NCBI GenBank assembly: GCA_003527555.1
Contig: DPWT01000017.1
Location: 1-12,675 of the forward strand
Origin: Verrucomicrobiales bacterium
Lineage (GTDB): Bacteria > Verrucomicrobiota > Verrucomicrobiia > Verrucomicrobiales > Akkermansiaceae
Length of the DNA stretch: 12,675 bases
Direction of reading: 5' to 3'
Shown: positions 1-7,126 of the stretch, one piece after another
Layout of the letters: the number at the start of each line of letters is the position of its first letter
Numbering within the stretch: the first letter of the stretch is position 1
The notes under the pieces: model-generated
What the model was told of the DNA's origin: nothing
The model's database searches: none
What the model saw: only the letters and a program-made list of their open reading frames with translations
Position numbers and translations under genes: made by a program

Positions 1-1071
1 ATGTTTGATGGTATCGTAGCTTGGATCATCGTAGACGGCGTCAAACCCAGAATCTATTAATGCATCGAGTACATTCCCATCAACGAGTTTTGATGGATCG
101 TCATCATAGGCTTCTGCCATGAAAAAGACATCCGCGTCGCGGTCTCGGCACCGCTTGGTCTGCCATTTCCAGTAGTGCATTGGCACCATATGTGCCATAT
201 CCACACGAAATCCATCCACGCCCATTTCCTGCCAATAGCCAAGAATAGCATCCATTTTACGCCAGGTGTTCGGCGTCTCATCAGGTTTGGCATTTTCCTT
301 CGGCAGTGGATGCAGATCGTCACGCGGCGGACCGACGGTGAAGTTGTGTCCATAGTTAAGTTTGATCGTTTCAAACCAATCGTTAATCGACGGCGTCCAT
401 GAAATCACATTGTTACCTGTGACACGACCGAATTTGCTTTCCGGCGGATAAGGAATCGCTCCATTTTTGGTTGGTAGCCTAAGTGGAGCACCACCGCCTT
501 GGTGCAAGTCTCCGAGATAAAAAAAATTATTATCAGGTGTATAAAACTGTGCGGTATCATCGTCTTTCCCAAACGATAATTCAGGCCGCACGTCACTGGA
601 ATATGATCGCGCAACGTGATTCGGCACAAAATCTATCACCGCCTTAAGTTTGTGTTTATGCATACGCTTGAGTAGAGCACGAAACTCATCAAGACGATTA
701 TCGGGATTAGTAGCATAGTCCGGACAGACGTCAAAATAATCGCGGATCGCATACGGTGAACCCGCCTTACCTTTGACAAGCATCGGGTTATCGGCAGATC
801 GATTTGGATAGCTCGTTGAGCTCGCTTGCTCTAACACACCAGTTAGCCAGATGTGGCTGATACCAAGGTCTTTAAGCGACTTCAGGGCAGCATCGTTAAT
901 GTCATCAAACTTACCACAACCATTCTCGGCCATCGTGCCGTGTGGCATTCTGGACTCATCGATGTTGCCGAAATGGCGAACCATCAGCTGGTAAATATGC
1001 GGGCGGGCAGGATTATCCACTGCGGCAAGTGTGCCCGTCATCAGGATCATTGCAAGGAGGAGGTGTTTCAT
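1..1071 (-). CDS. secreted GH13 alpha-amylase, N-terminal 357 residues (runs off the left edge)
   Basis: Family 13 glycoside hydrolase expected to cut alpha-1,4-glucans outside the inner membrane. The frame is open from the ATG at 1069-1071 to base 1 with no stop, so the C-terminal part of the barrel is missing from the window. Residues 1-17 form a Sec-type signal peptide: Lys-2, a Leu/Met-rich core and a likely cleavage near TLAA. Typical GH13 blocks follow: YQLMVRHFGN (27-36), WLTGVLEQAS (75-84), region I DFVPNH (147-152), region II GFRVDMAHM with the presumed nucleophile Asp-291, and region III FMAEAY with the presumed acid/base Glu-320. The region with the third catalytic Asp lies beyond the edge. 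It starts two bases after the stop of the MFS gene, with no strong SD, so it is probably translated by coupling. The family call is very secure. Exact substrate (starch, maltodextrin or another alpha-glucan) is inference. Confidence 0.93.
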   Translation of the reverse strand, partial: MKHLLLAMILMTGTLAAVDNPARPHIYQLMVRHFGNIDESRMPHGTMAENGCGKFDDINDAALKSLKDLGISHIWLTGVLEQASSTSYPNRSADNPMLVKGKAGSPYAIRDYFDVCPDYATNPDNRLDEFRALLKRMHKHKLKAVIDFVPNHVARSYSSDVRPELSFGKDDDTAQFYTPDNNFFYLGDLHQGGGAPLRLPTKNGAIPYPPESKFGRVTGNNVISWTPSINDWFETIKLNYGHNFTVGPPRDDLHPLPKENAKPDETPNTWRKMDAILGYWQEMGVDGFRVDMAHMVPMHYWKWQTKRCRDRDADVFFMAEAYDDDPSKLVDGNVLDALIDSGFDAVYDDPSYDTIKH

Positions 1072-1073
1072 TT

Positions 1074-2396
1074 TTAGAAACTGCTCTCTTCATCGACAAT
1101 AAACATACAAAAACCGGCGATGAACATAGCTACACCGCCAATTATGATGGCCATCATGGAGTCGCCGCCGAATACGCTACCAACTATTTTACCCATCGTC
1201 AGCGAGACGATAACTTGTGGAATCACAATGAAGAAATTGAATACTCCCATGTAAAATCCCATTTTGGCCGGAGGAAGCACGGATGAGAGAATCGCATAAG
1301 GCATGGATAGAATCGACGCCCAAGCAATGCCCACAGCGGTCATCGATACGAGTAGCATTTGTTGGTCAGTAACAAACATGACGCTGATCAAGCCTAGACC
1401 ACCAATCATCAAGCAAACGAGGTGAATTATCTTGGATGAGAACTTTCTGGAAAGTGCCAGCAGAACAAATGAGAAAGCAAAACAGACCAAATTATAAGTC
1501 GCAAAGCAGATACCTGTCCAGGCACCGGCTTCTTCAATCACGGTTTTCCACGCAGCTTCGTTACTAGGATCACCACCAAAAACTTGGCGTGCAATCGCAG
1601 GGGTCCAGTAAATCCACATACAAAAAAGACCCGTCCAAGTAAAAAACTGCACCACCGCGAGCTGGCGCATCGTTTTGGGCATCGATCCTATACCATTGCC
1701 AAGTTCCACCAGAAAACCTCCGATACCCCGCGAATCCGCTTTCATTCGCTCAAATTCCTCCATGTCCTCCGGAGGATACTCAGGCGTAGTCATGATAGTA
1801 TACAGCACGGCAACAAACAGAGCGGCCGCTCCTATGTGAAAGGAAATCATCACCGCCTTGGGAATTGCACCATCTTCAGTCGTTCCGCTTTCTACGCCAA
1901 ACCAGTTAATCAGCAACCATGGCATCGCAGAAGCAATCACAGCACCGAGACCAATAAACAAGCTTTGCACAGAAAAACCCTTGGCACGTTGCTCCGCCGG
2001 TAGCTTATCCGCCACAAAAGCGCGAAATGGCTCCATCGTAACATTGATCGATGCATCCAAAATCCATAGCAAACCGACCGCCATCCAAAGCGTTGACGAA
2101 TGAGGCATTGCCACCAACGCGATACTCGCGAGGATTGCCCCTATGAGGAAATATGGTCGCCTCCTCCCGAGCCCTATCCATGTTCGGTCGCTCATATAAC
2201 CCACAATCGGCTGAATGATAAGTCCGGTAAGAGGTGCCGCAATCCACAGCAGTGAGAGTTCATGTTCCTTAGCCCCTAGGAACGAATAAATCGATGACAT
2301 GTTTGCCATTTGTAGCCCCCAGCCAAACTGAATACCGAGAAAACCAAAAGACATATTCCAAATTTGCCAGAATGAGAGACTTTGTTTTTCGTTCAT
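1074..2396 (-). CDS. MFS sugar transporter (sucrose/maltose SLC45-like type)
   Basis: A 440-residue integral membrane protein with about 12 hydrophobic helices in two halves and a charged central loop near residues 205-235 (DMEEFERMKADSRG). The loop between helices 2 and 3 reads GYMSDRTWIGLGRRRP (66-81), the RxGRRRP signature of disaccharide:cation symporters related to plant sucrose carriers and SLC45 proteins. A second conserved stretch, MEPFRAFVADKLPAEQRAKG (121-140), is typical of the same group. Expected role is proton- or cation-coupled uptake of a disaccharide or short maltodextrin across the inner membrane. The two-base gap to the secreted GH13 amylase supports an alpha-glucan product as substrate, but the sequence does not prove which sugar. 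No clear SD precedes the ATG (upstream bases ctatctgcaac). A gene symbol such as malA would be a guess. Confidence 0.9.
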   Translation of the reverse strand: MNEKQSLSFWQIWNMSFGFLGIQFGWGLQMANMSSIYSFLGAKEHELSLLWIAAPLTGLIIQPIVGYMSDRTWIGLGRRRPYFLIGAILASIALVAMPHSSTLWMAVGLLWILDASINVTMEPFRAFVADKLPAEQRAKGFSVQSLFIGLGAVIASAMPWLLINWFGVESGTTEDGAIPKAVMISFHIGAAALFVAVLYTIMTTPEYPPEDMEEFERMKADSRGIGGFLVELGNGIGSMPKTMRQLAVVQFFTWTGLFCMWIYWTPAIARQVFGGDPSNEAAWKTVIEEAGAWTGICFATYNLVCFAFSFVLLALSRKFSSKIIHLVCLMIGGLGLISVMFVTDQQMLLVSMTAVGIAWASILSMPYAILSSVLPPAKMGFYMGVFNFFIVIPQVIVSLTMGKIVGSVFGGDSMMAIIIGGVAMFIAGFCMFIVDEESSF

Positions 2397-2596
2397 GTTG
2401 CAGATAGTGGTCTTTAAACATCTTCGGGTGAGCAGACAAAAGTTGTAAGTTATAGCCTTACCAGTCGAGCACCGCTTACTGACATTATTTAGAGTATTTC
2501 AGCAAAAAGAAAGGAGGATTTTCAAAAGCCCTCACCGAGTGGGGCATTCATGTCCTGCAGCCAGATAAAAAAACAAACTCAGCAAACATAGTGCAT
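2397..2596. other. 200-bp intergenic region between ruvX and the MFS gene
   Basis: No convincing gene on either strand. Read on the minus strand it holds a weak terminator-like hairpin (listed separately), a T7 run at 2573-2567 without a stem in front, and a TATAAC that could be a -10 element at 2454-2449, about 53 bases before the MFS start, with no good -35. This is the likely site of the promoter for the transporter-amylase pair. I see no clear operator. Confidence 0.4.
2524..2545 (-). terminator. weak intrinsic terminator-like hairpin downstream of ruvX
   Basis: On the minus strand GCCC-CAC pairs with GTG-(A)-GGGC around the loop TCG: seven base pairs with one bulged base, followed directly by TTTT. 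The T run is short, so termination would be partial at best. It lies about 50 bases past ruvX and about 130 bases before the MFS start, which suits a boundary between two minus-strand units. Confidence 0.35.
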
Positions 2597-3013
2597 TCAC
2601 CATCCCATCCAAGTATTCAAGATCTCTACTGCAGCCGCTTGATCAATGATACTTTTCTGGCGCTTTGCATTTTTTCCTGCCTGGTGAAGTTTTGCAGCAG
2701 CAGCCATGGTGGTCATCGTTTCATCGCAAAAATGAAGGGGTGTCTCAGGAAGCCGAGCGCGAATTTTGTCACCAAATAACCGGCACTTCACGGCAGCATC
2801 ACCTTCAGATCCATCCATGCGTAACGGCAAACCTAACACAATTTGCCGCACCTCACGTGCAGCGACAAGCTCTGCGATACGTTGGATAGCATCTACCTCG
2901 CGCACCTGGATAGTTTCCACTGGGTGCGCCATGATTCCAGCAGCATCGGAGGCAGCTATCCCGATACGGGCATCACCGTGGTCGATGGCTAGGACTGGAT
3001 GTTCGTCATGCAT
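2597..3013 (-). CDS. ruvX: RuvX/YqgF family RNase H-like protein (Holliday junction resolvase/rRNA processing)
   Basis: 138 residues, the usual RuvX length. RNase H-fold motifs are present: AIDHGDARIGIAASD (9-23, family consensus xIDxGxxRIGxAxSD) with Asp-11, VLGLPLRMDGSEG (59-71), CDETMTT (96-102) and SIIDQAAAVEIL (121-132) with Asp-124. The E. coli homologue YqgF takes part in 16S rRNA 5'-end maturation. A resolvase role is proposed for some members. The frame stays open further upstream over the guanylyltransferase gene, but homology begins at the ATG at 3013-3011, preceded by one base after that gene's TAA (TAAcATG). With no SD visible, translation probably depends on coupling. One oddity: the family's DERxTT block reads DETMTT, so the usual Arg is Thr-99. 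Confidence 0.9.
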   Translation of the reverse strand: MHDEHPVLAIDHGDARIGIAASDAAGIMAHPVETIQVREVDAIQRIAELVAAREVRQIVLGLPLRMDGSEGDAAVKCRLFGDKIRARLPETPLHFCDETMTTMAAAAKLHQAGKNAKRQKSIIDQAAAVEILNTWMGW

Positions 3014-3014
3014 G

Positions 3015-4097
3015 TTAAAGCAAATCGTCAGGCAGCTGGGCACCGAGGTCTTTGATGGCGTCCGCCTGATGGCGGTTAGCAATGAGCAAAGCGTCCTCGG
3101 TCTGAACGACAATAAGGTCGTCAACACCTAACAGAGCTACTTTACTTCCCTTGCGTGCGTTGAAAATAATATTATTCTCGGAGTCAATCTCAGCAAGCTG
3201 TGTGTTGGTGCTATTGTTGTCACCTTGTTGATCAAGATACTTAGCCACAGATATCCATGAGCCAACGTCATCCCAATCGAATGTCGCCTCAATATTGAGC
3301 ACCCGACTAGCCTTCTCCATCAATGCGTAGTCGATGGAAATCGGCGTGAGCTGCGGGAACTTCTCAGCCACGGCAAATTTTATATCATCTGACTGGCGAA
3401 TCTCAGAGATGAAGTCAGCAAGCTCAGGCGTGTGTGCGGCAAGCTCGGCAGTGACTGTAGCAACCGACCAGATAAACATCCCAGCATTCCAAGCGAAGTT
3501 CCCCAGATCCAAAAACGTTTGCGCAAGATCGGGGGCTGGTTTTTCGCGAAAGCGATCAACCTCGTGCGGGTGGTGCGTCAGCGTGGTGTCTAGCTTGGCG
3601 GGTTCACCGCGCTCAATGTAGCCGAACGACGGGCATGGCCATGTCGGCTTAATACCTACTGTGACCAGCGCCTCATTTTTAGACGCCGCTGTCATGGCGT
3701 CTCGCATAACGGACTGGTAGGCATCGGTATCGTTGATGAGCTGATCGGACGGCAGCACCATCATCGTCGCGTTTGGGTTTCTGGCAGCAACGAGTGCCAC
3801 ACCGAGCGCCACGGCTGGAGCTGTATCGCGTTTTGCTGGTTCGGCAAAAATATTTTCTGGCGGAAGTTCAGATGCTATCTCACGCACAGCTTTCTCCTGA
3901 AGCGCATTAGTTAGAATCAGGATATTTTCGCGTGGCACAAGCCCATCTAACCGAGTGATCGTCTGATTGAGTAGCGAAGTGTCGCCAAATAGGTTAAGTA
4001 GCTGTTTAGGTCGTGCATTCCTGGAGAGCGGCCAGAAACGTGTACCGCTGCCACCAGCGAGAATGAGAGCGTAATGATTAGTGTCGGGTTGGGACAT
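3015..4097 (-). CDS. manC: mannose-1-phosphate guanylyltransferase (GDP-mannose synthesis)
   Basis: Cytoplasmic nucleotidyltransferase making GDP-mannose from GTP and mannose-1-phosphate, a precursor for exopolysaccharide, O-antigen and GDP-sugar pathways. The 360 residues open with the pyrophosphorylase signature LILAGGSGTRFWPLSR (11-26) with the following PKQLL. Then come VLPSDQLI, GYIERGE, VDRFREKPA, the sugar-binding block FAWNAGMFIWS and FDWDDVGSW. The C-terminus ends near the left-handed beta-helix-like stretch LIVVQTEDALLIANRHQADAI. The isomerase domain of bifunctional AlgA/ManC enzymes (about 480 residues) is absent, so this is the single-function form. Start is the ATG at 4097-4095; no good SD precedes it. 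It is followed by ruvX with a one-base gap. The gene name is by function; monofunctional homologues are also called manC or mpg. Confidence 0.9.
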   Translation of the reverse strand: MSQPDTNHYALILAGGSGTRFWPLSRNARPKQLLNLFGDTSLLNQTITRLDGLVPRENILILTNALQEKAVREIASELPPENIFAEPAKRDTAPAVALGVALVAARNPNATMMVLPSDQLINDTDAYQSVMRDAMTAASKNEALVTVGIKPTWPCPSFGYIERGEPAKLDTTLTHHPHEVDRFREKPAPDLAQTFLDLGNFAWNAGMFIWSVATVTAELAAHTPELADFISEIRQSDDIKFAVAEKFPQLTPISIDYALMEKASRVLNIEATFDWDDVGSWISVAKYLDQQGDNNSTNTQLAEIDSENNIIFNARKGSKVALLGVDDLIVVQTEDALLIANRHQADAIKDLGAQLPDDLL

Positions 4098-4195
4098 GCG
4101 CGAAGCATGGTGCGACTACCGCAGCATGAAAAGCAGGAAGAGTAAAAAACTCCACTAATTTCCTCTTTGCATTTTGATACATCAAAGAGTAACCT
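4098..4195. promoter_or_regulatory. divergent intergenic region with perfect inverted repeat TTTGAT-AC-ATCAAA
   Basis: This 98-bp gap separates the minus-strand guanylyltransferase gene from the plus-strand small membrane protein gene, so it must hold promoters for both. At 4173-4186 there is a perfect 6+6 inverted repeat with a 2-base centre, TTTGAT AC ATCAAA. Its right end overlaps the SD-like AAAGAG (4184-4189) of the plus-strand gene. The 2-base spacer does not fit an FNR site, which needs four. It could be an operator for an unknown repressor. No convincing -35/-10 pair was found. Confidence 0.3.
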
Positions 4196-4522
4196 ATGCA
4201 TATGGCTCAGTATGAAACAGAAAAATCATGGATCGAAACTAGCGCTTCGTTTGCACCAGCAATGTTTGGTGCGGCTGCAGGAGTATTTCTTGGTGACTTA
4301 ATGCACCGCGATACTCGCCGCCCCGTGGCTTTTACACTCGCTGCTCTTGCAGTTGCTGCGCTTGCCCCCACCGTGGTAGACACTGTCGCTGACAAAGTGA
4401 ACGGCCCCAACAGCCGACGCGGCAGCCGCAGAACACTTCGCAACATCAGGGATGCCGGTATCGACGCGGATGATTTCGCTGACCTTGAGGATGAGGTTGG
4501 TGAGCACATGTTCGTGGGATAA
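4196..4522 (+). CDS. small two-helix membrane protein, unknown function
   Basis: 108 residues that I do not recognise. There is a polar N-terminus with two aromatic/charged residues (KSW, 10-12), then a Gly/Ala-rich hydrophobic segment APAMFGAAAGVFLGDLM (20-36), a short basic turn HRDTRR, and a second hydrophobic segment VAFTLAALAVAALAPTVVDTV (44-64). A basic linker SRRGSRRTLRNIR (73-85) leads to an acidic tail DADDFADLEDEVGEH (90-104). This suggests a helical hairpin in the inner membrane with both ends on the cytoplasmic side, by the positive-inside rule. The SD AAAGAG lies 6 bases before the ATG at 4196; a second ATG at 4202 is less well spaced. It appears to be transcribed alone, divergent from manC. 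Real-gene support comes from the SD, sensible hydropathy and codon use like its neighbours. Confidence 0.7.
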   Translation: MHMAQYETEKSWIETSASFAPAMFGAAAGVFLGDLMHRDTRRPVAFTLAALAVAALAPTVVDTVADKVNGPNSRRGSRRTLRNIRDAGIDADDFADLEDEVGEHMFVG

Positions 4523-4535
4523 AATACAGTATTTT
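4521..4535. repeat. perfect AT-rich inverted repeat over the stop codon of the small membrane gene
   Basis: AAAATAC-a-GTATTTT, seven bases mirrored about a single A, begins inside the TAA stop (4520-4522). As RNA it is a poor hairpin with a one-base centre, so a DNA-binding site is as likely as a terminator. Confidence 0.4.
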
Positions 4536-4634
4536 GACAATTCCGCATTTCTAATGTTGCCAGGCAAATAAAGAAACATCTGACAAGGTTAACACTTGGT
4601 AAATCATCAAGCTAGATGAGCCCAAATTAGTAAT

Positions 4635-4667
4635 TACCCCACCATTGGAATTACAGGGGTGTTTTTT
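4635..4667 (+). terminator. possible intrinsic terminator after the small membrane gene
   Basis: TACCCC (4635-4640) pairs with GGGGTG (4656-4661), including one G-U pair, and is followed at once by six T (4662-4667). The 15-base loop contains a small CCA/TGG pairing. The loop is longer than usual but the T run is good. It would end the 4196-4522 transcript and shield avtA from read-through. Confidence 0.45.
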
Positions 4668-4729
4668 ATCTCTTACAGAAATCAGTCTTTGGACAATTGC
4701 AGTTCTGGCCAAGTAAAGGTTCCAAAACG

Positions 4730-4795
4730 ATGAGTCCCAGCATCGTGAAATCTATTGATGATATTGCCACGTCTGCCACAATACAGCAGAATTAA
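4730..4795 (+). CDS. possible 21-codon leader peptide upstream of avtA
   Basis: A short ORF (MSPSIVKSIDDIATSATIQQN) begins at ATG 4730 with an SD-like AAAGG (4715-4719) ten bases ahead. It ends at TAA 4793-4795, six bases before the avtA ATG and in the same frame. It holds four Ile and one Val codon in 21. Its size, SD and position suit a translated leader coupling ribosomes to avtA, or an attenuator of a branched-chain/alanine aminotransferase gene. I see no terminator/antiterminator pair, since the T-tailed hairpin at 4635-4667 lies upstream. It could also be chance. Confidence 0.25.
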   Translation: MSPSIVKSIDDIATSATIQQN

Positions 4796-4801
4796 CGCAA
4801 G

Positions 4802-6088
4802 ATGAGTGATCAATTATCAGAATTCGGCCAGCGCCTGTGTGTGGGCAGCGGCATTGAAGAATTAATGGATGATTTAGGCAATGCGCTGGCGCTTGGCGGG
4901 CCTAATATAAGGATGCTGGGTGGCGGGCAACCTGCACACATTCCAGAAGTAAATGCACTCTGGCGTAAGCGAATGGAGGAGATCCTCTCCACACCCGGCG
5001 AACTTGAAAAAACTCTCTCTAACTACGATCCACCACGAGGAAATCCAAAATTTCTTGAAGCGCTTGCCGAGCTTTTCAACCAAAGTTTCGGCTGGGACAT
5101 CAGTCCTAAAAACATTGCCATCACCGCGGGCGGGCAAACTGCATTCTTCTTTTTGTTCAACGCACTCGCCGGCAAGTTTCCCGACGGTAGCAGTAAAAAG
5201 ATCCTCCTGCCACTCGTGCCAGAATACATCGGCTACGCGAACCAGTCCGTGGGCTCTGATATCTTCCGGGCAGTCAAACCTAAGATCGAAAAAATAGGCG
5301 ATCACGATTTTAAGTATCGTGTAGATTTCGATAACCTGCACGTAGATGATGATATAGCAGCCATCTGTGTGTCGCGCCCAACGAACCCGACCGGCAACGT
5401 GCTCACAGATAACGAAATGTCACGCCTTGCCACCATCGCGAATGAACACGGTATTCCGCTCATCATCGACAACGCATACGGCGCTCCATTTCCTAACATC
5501 ATATTCACAGAGACGACACCAGTTTGGAATGAAAATATCATCCTCACGCTATCACTTTCCAAAATTGGCCTGCCAGGAACACGCACAGGCATCGTCGTAG
5601 CGCGCGAGGACATCGCTGCTGGTGTCGCTTCCATGAGCGCGATTGTCGGACTGGCAAACGGCAACGTCGGTCAAACCCTGATGGAACCACTCGTCCGCAG
5701 TGGTGAGATTCTGTCATTGAGCAATGAAATCGTGAAACCATTCTACATCAAAAAATCCCAGCAAGCACGCGAGTGGGTTGAGGAATTTTTTGACGACTCC
5801 CTACCCTACCGCGTGCACGCCCGAGAAGGCGCGCTGTTTCTCTGGATGTGGTTTGAAGGTCTGCCCATCAGCTCGGCAGAGCTTTATGAACGACTAAAAA
5901 AGCGTGAAGTGCTCATCATTTCTGGTCATTATTTTTTCTTTGGGCTGGATGATGCCGTGCCGTGGCAGCACCGCAACGAATGCATCCGCGTAACCTACAC
6001 AATGGACGAGCACACCGTGCGCGAAGGCATACGCATCATCGCCGAGGAAGTCGCCAAGGCATACACGCAATCAACGACGAATAGCTGA
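4802..6088 (+). CDS. avtA: valine-pyruvate aminotransferase (AvtA family)
   Basis: PLP enzyme that exchanges amino groups between valine or alanine and their 2-oxo acids (transaminase C in E. coli), acting in alanine and branched-chain amino acid metabolism. The 428 residues match the AvtA pattern rather than the general aspartate type: MLGGGQPAHIPE (38-49), SNYDPPRG (73-80), VPEYIGYANQ (139-148), CVSRPTNPTGNVLTD (189-203), the cofactor-binding DNAYGAPFP (223-231) with Asp-223 and Tyr-226, and SLSKIGLPGTRTG (251-263) with PLP-binding Lys-254. IRVTY (395-399) carries the carboxylate-binding Arg-396. The C-terminal GALFLWMWFEGLPI also fits AvtA. Homology to the E. coli protein starts right at this ATG, so the upstream in-frame ORF is not part of it. 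No strong SD is seen (acgcaag). It is probably its own transcription unit. Confidence 0.92.
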   Translation: MSDQLSEFGQRLCVGSGIEELMDDLGNALALGGPNIRMLGGGQPAHIPEVNALWRKRMEEILSTPGELEKTLSNYDPPRGNPKFLEALAELFNQSFGWDISPKNIAITAGGQTAFFFLFNALAGKFPDGSSKKILLPLVPEYIGYANQSVGSDIFRAVKPKIEKIGDHDFKYRVDFDNLHVDDDIAAICVSRPTNPTGNVLTDNEMSRLATIANEHGIPLIIDNAYGAPFPNIIFTETTPVWNENIILTLSLSKIGLPGTRTGIVVAREDIAAGVASMSAIVGLANGNVGQTLMEPLVRSGEILSLSNEIVKPFYIKKSQQAREWVEEFFDDSLPYRVHAREGALFLWMWFEGLPISSAELYERLKKREVLIISGHYFFFGLDDAVPWQHRNECIRVTYTMDEHTVREGIRIIAEEVAKAYTQSTTNS

Positions 6089-6242
6089 GACAATCACCTC
6101 CAGCCAATCAAATACTAGACTACCCCAAACAGCCGTGATTGAGGGCTCTATTGAGCACATCAGCATGAAATGCCTCCGCTATCTCAGAAACGATGAAAAT
6201 TTTACTTCGGCATAATCACCTGCTTATGCTTAACTAGACGCT
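6089..6242. other. 154-bp intergenic region between avtA and prmA
   Basis: No supported gene. A 16-codon ORF at 6165-6215 lacks an SD and looks accidental. A small GCTC-tatt-GAGC hairpin near 6145-6156 has no T run. Nothing else recognised; a prmA promoter may lie here. Confidence 0.3.
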
Positions 6243-7082
6243 ATGTGGATTTGGTCCAAACTTTCCGGCGTCCAGTGGATGGATGCTTGGGAAGATCGGT
6301 TCCACGGCAACCCGAATGCCGTGATCTCTAGGCTGAAGACCCAGAAGACGATTCGCGTGGAGGTCTACACGGACACCGAAGCCGAGGCTCAGGAGATCAA
6401 AAAACTATTCGGCGGCAGCATCCGTAAGCTCGTCCACAAGAACTGGGCTCTGATCAAAGAGCCTGATCGTGCACCCATCCGAATCCGCAGCTCACTCATC
6501 ATCACGGGATCACGTGATGATGGCGCGGTAGATAAACTCACCAAAGAATTCCCTGGCAGGCACATCATTCGGATTCCGGCCGATATGGCATTCGGCACCG
6601 GCGACCACGCTACCACATCCACCTGCATTAGAATGCTTGTCGACATCGCCAAGGAAAAGGACACCACACCGTGGGATATGCTCGATCTGGGCACTGGCAC
6701 CGGTGTCATCGCCATCGCCGCCCGTATGCTCGGTGCAGCCTCCTGCCACGGTATGGATTTCGATCCCCAGGCTGTAACAGTCGCCCGCCGAAACGTGCGC
6801 GCAAACCATGTCGGCAAGATCAACATGTCGGAAACAGACGTGCTCAAGTGGCAGCCCGACCGACAATGGCCGGTCATCGTCGCCAACATGTTTTCAACCA
6901 TTCTACAGCAAGCATTTCCGGTAATCACCGCAGCACTGGAAAAAGACGGCCACCTCATCGTTTCCGGCATACTTCGTGATCAGTGGGAAGAAACGCGTGA
7001 GATTGCGCATGCTTGCGGACTTCAATTTGAAAAAGTTATCATCAAAGGAAAATGGGTCACTGCCCGTGGTGGCCATTGTTAA
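6243..7082 (+). CDS. prmA: ribosomal protein L11 methyltransferase (PrmA family)
   Basis: SAM-dependent methyltransferase expected to trimethylate ribosomal protein L11. At 279 residues it is close to the usual 290. An N-terminal alpha/beta domain (about 1-105) corresponds to the L11-recognition part. It is followed by the PrmA signature IPADMAFGTGDHATT (111-125, consensus FGTGxHxTT) and the SAM-binding loop LDLGTGTGVIAIAA (147-160; DxGCGSG in many homologues, here Gly-Thr-Gly-Thr-Gly). FDPQAV (173-178) supplies the acidic ribose contact, and VANMFSTIL (213-221) stands for the usual VANIL motif. The ATG at 6243 has no clear SD. Neighbours on both sides are aminotransferases with no direct link to L11, so context adds little. 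An alternative is a related PrmA-like protein methyltransferase with another target. Confidence 0.85.
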   Translation: MWIWSKLSGVQWMDAWEDRFHGNPNAVISRLKTQKTIRVEVYTDTEAEAQEIKKLFGGSIRKLVHKNWALIKEPDRAPIRIRSSLIITGSRDDGAVDKLTKEFPGRHIIRIPADMAFGTGDHATTSTCIRMLVDIAKEKDTTPWDMLDLGTGTGVIAIAARMLGAASCHGMDFDPQAVTVARRNVRANHVGKINMSETDVLKWQPDRQWPVIVANMFSTILQQAFPVITAALEKDGHLIVSGILRDQWEETREIAHACGLQFEKVIIKGKWVTARGGHC

Positions 7083-7126
7083 TAGTACCCAAAAATTTTC
7101 TTAAACTTACTGCATTAGACTTGCAT

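Noticed and set aside
57-374. Open frames opposite or shifted within the amylase gene (also near 175-402, 405-629, 853-1077, 942-1286)
   Set aside because: The 357-codon GH13 frame spanning 1-1071 carries clear catalytic motifs; the others have no recognisable features.
3014-3127. Upstream extension of ruvX by 38 codons
   Set aside because: It overlaps the guanylyltransferase gene, is unlike RuvX, and the homologous N-terminus starts exactly at the ATG at 3013.
4173-4186. FNR/CRP-type site
   Set aside because: TTGAT and ATCAA are separated by two bases, while FNR sites need four.
4534-4712. Imperfect repeat around TTGACAATT/TTGGACAATT as paired promoters
   Set aside because: Neither copy has an acceptable -10 at 16-18 bases, and the similarity beyond nine bases is poor.
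6165-6215. 16-codon leader ORF before prmA
   Set aside because: No SD, no coupling to the prmA start, and no informative codon content.
6389-6970. 193-residue open frame antisense to prmA
   Set aside because: Its composition follows from the opposite strand and it shows no domain, while the PrmA motifs on the plus strand are unambiguous.
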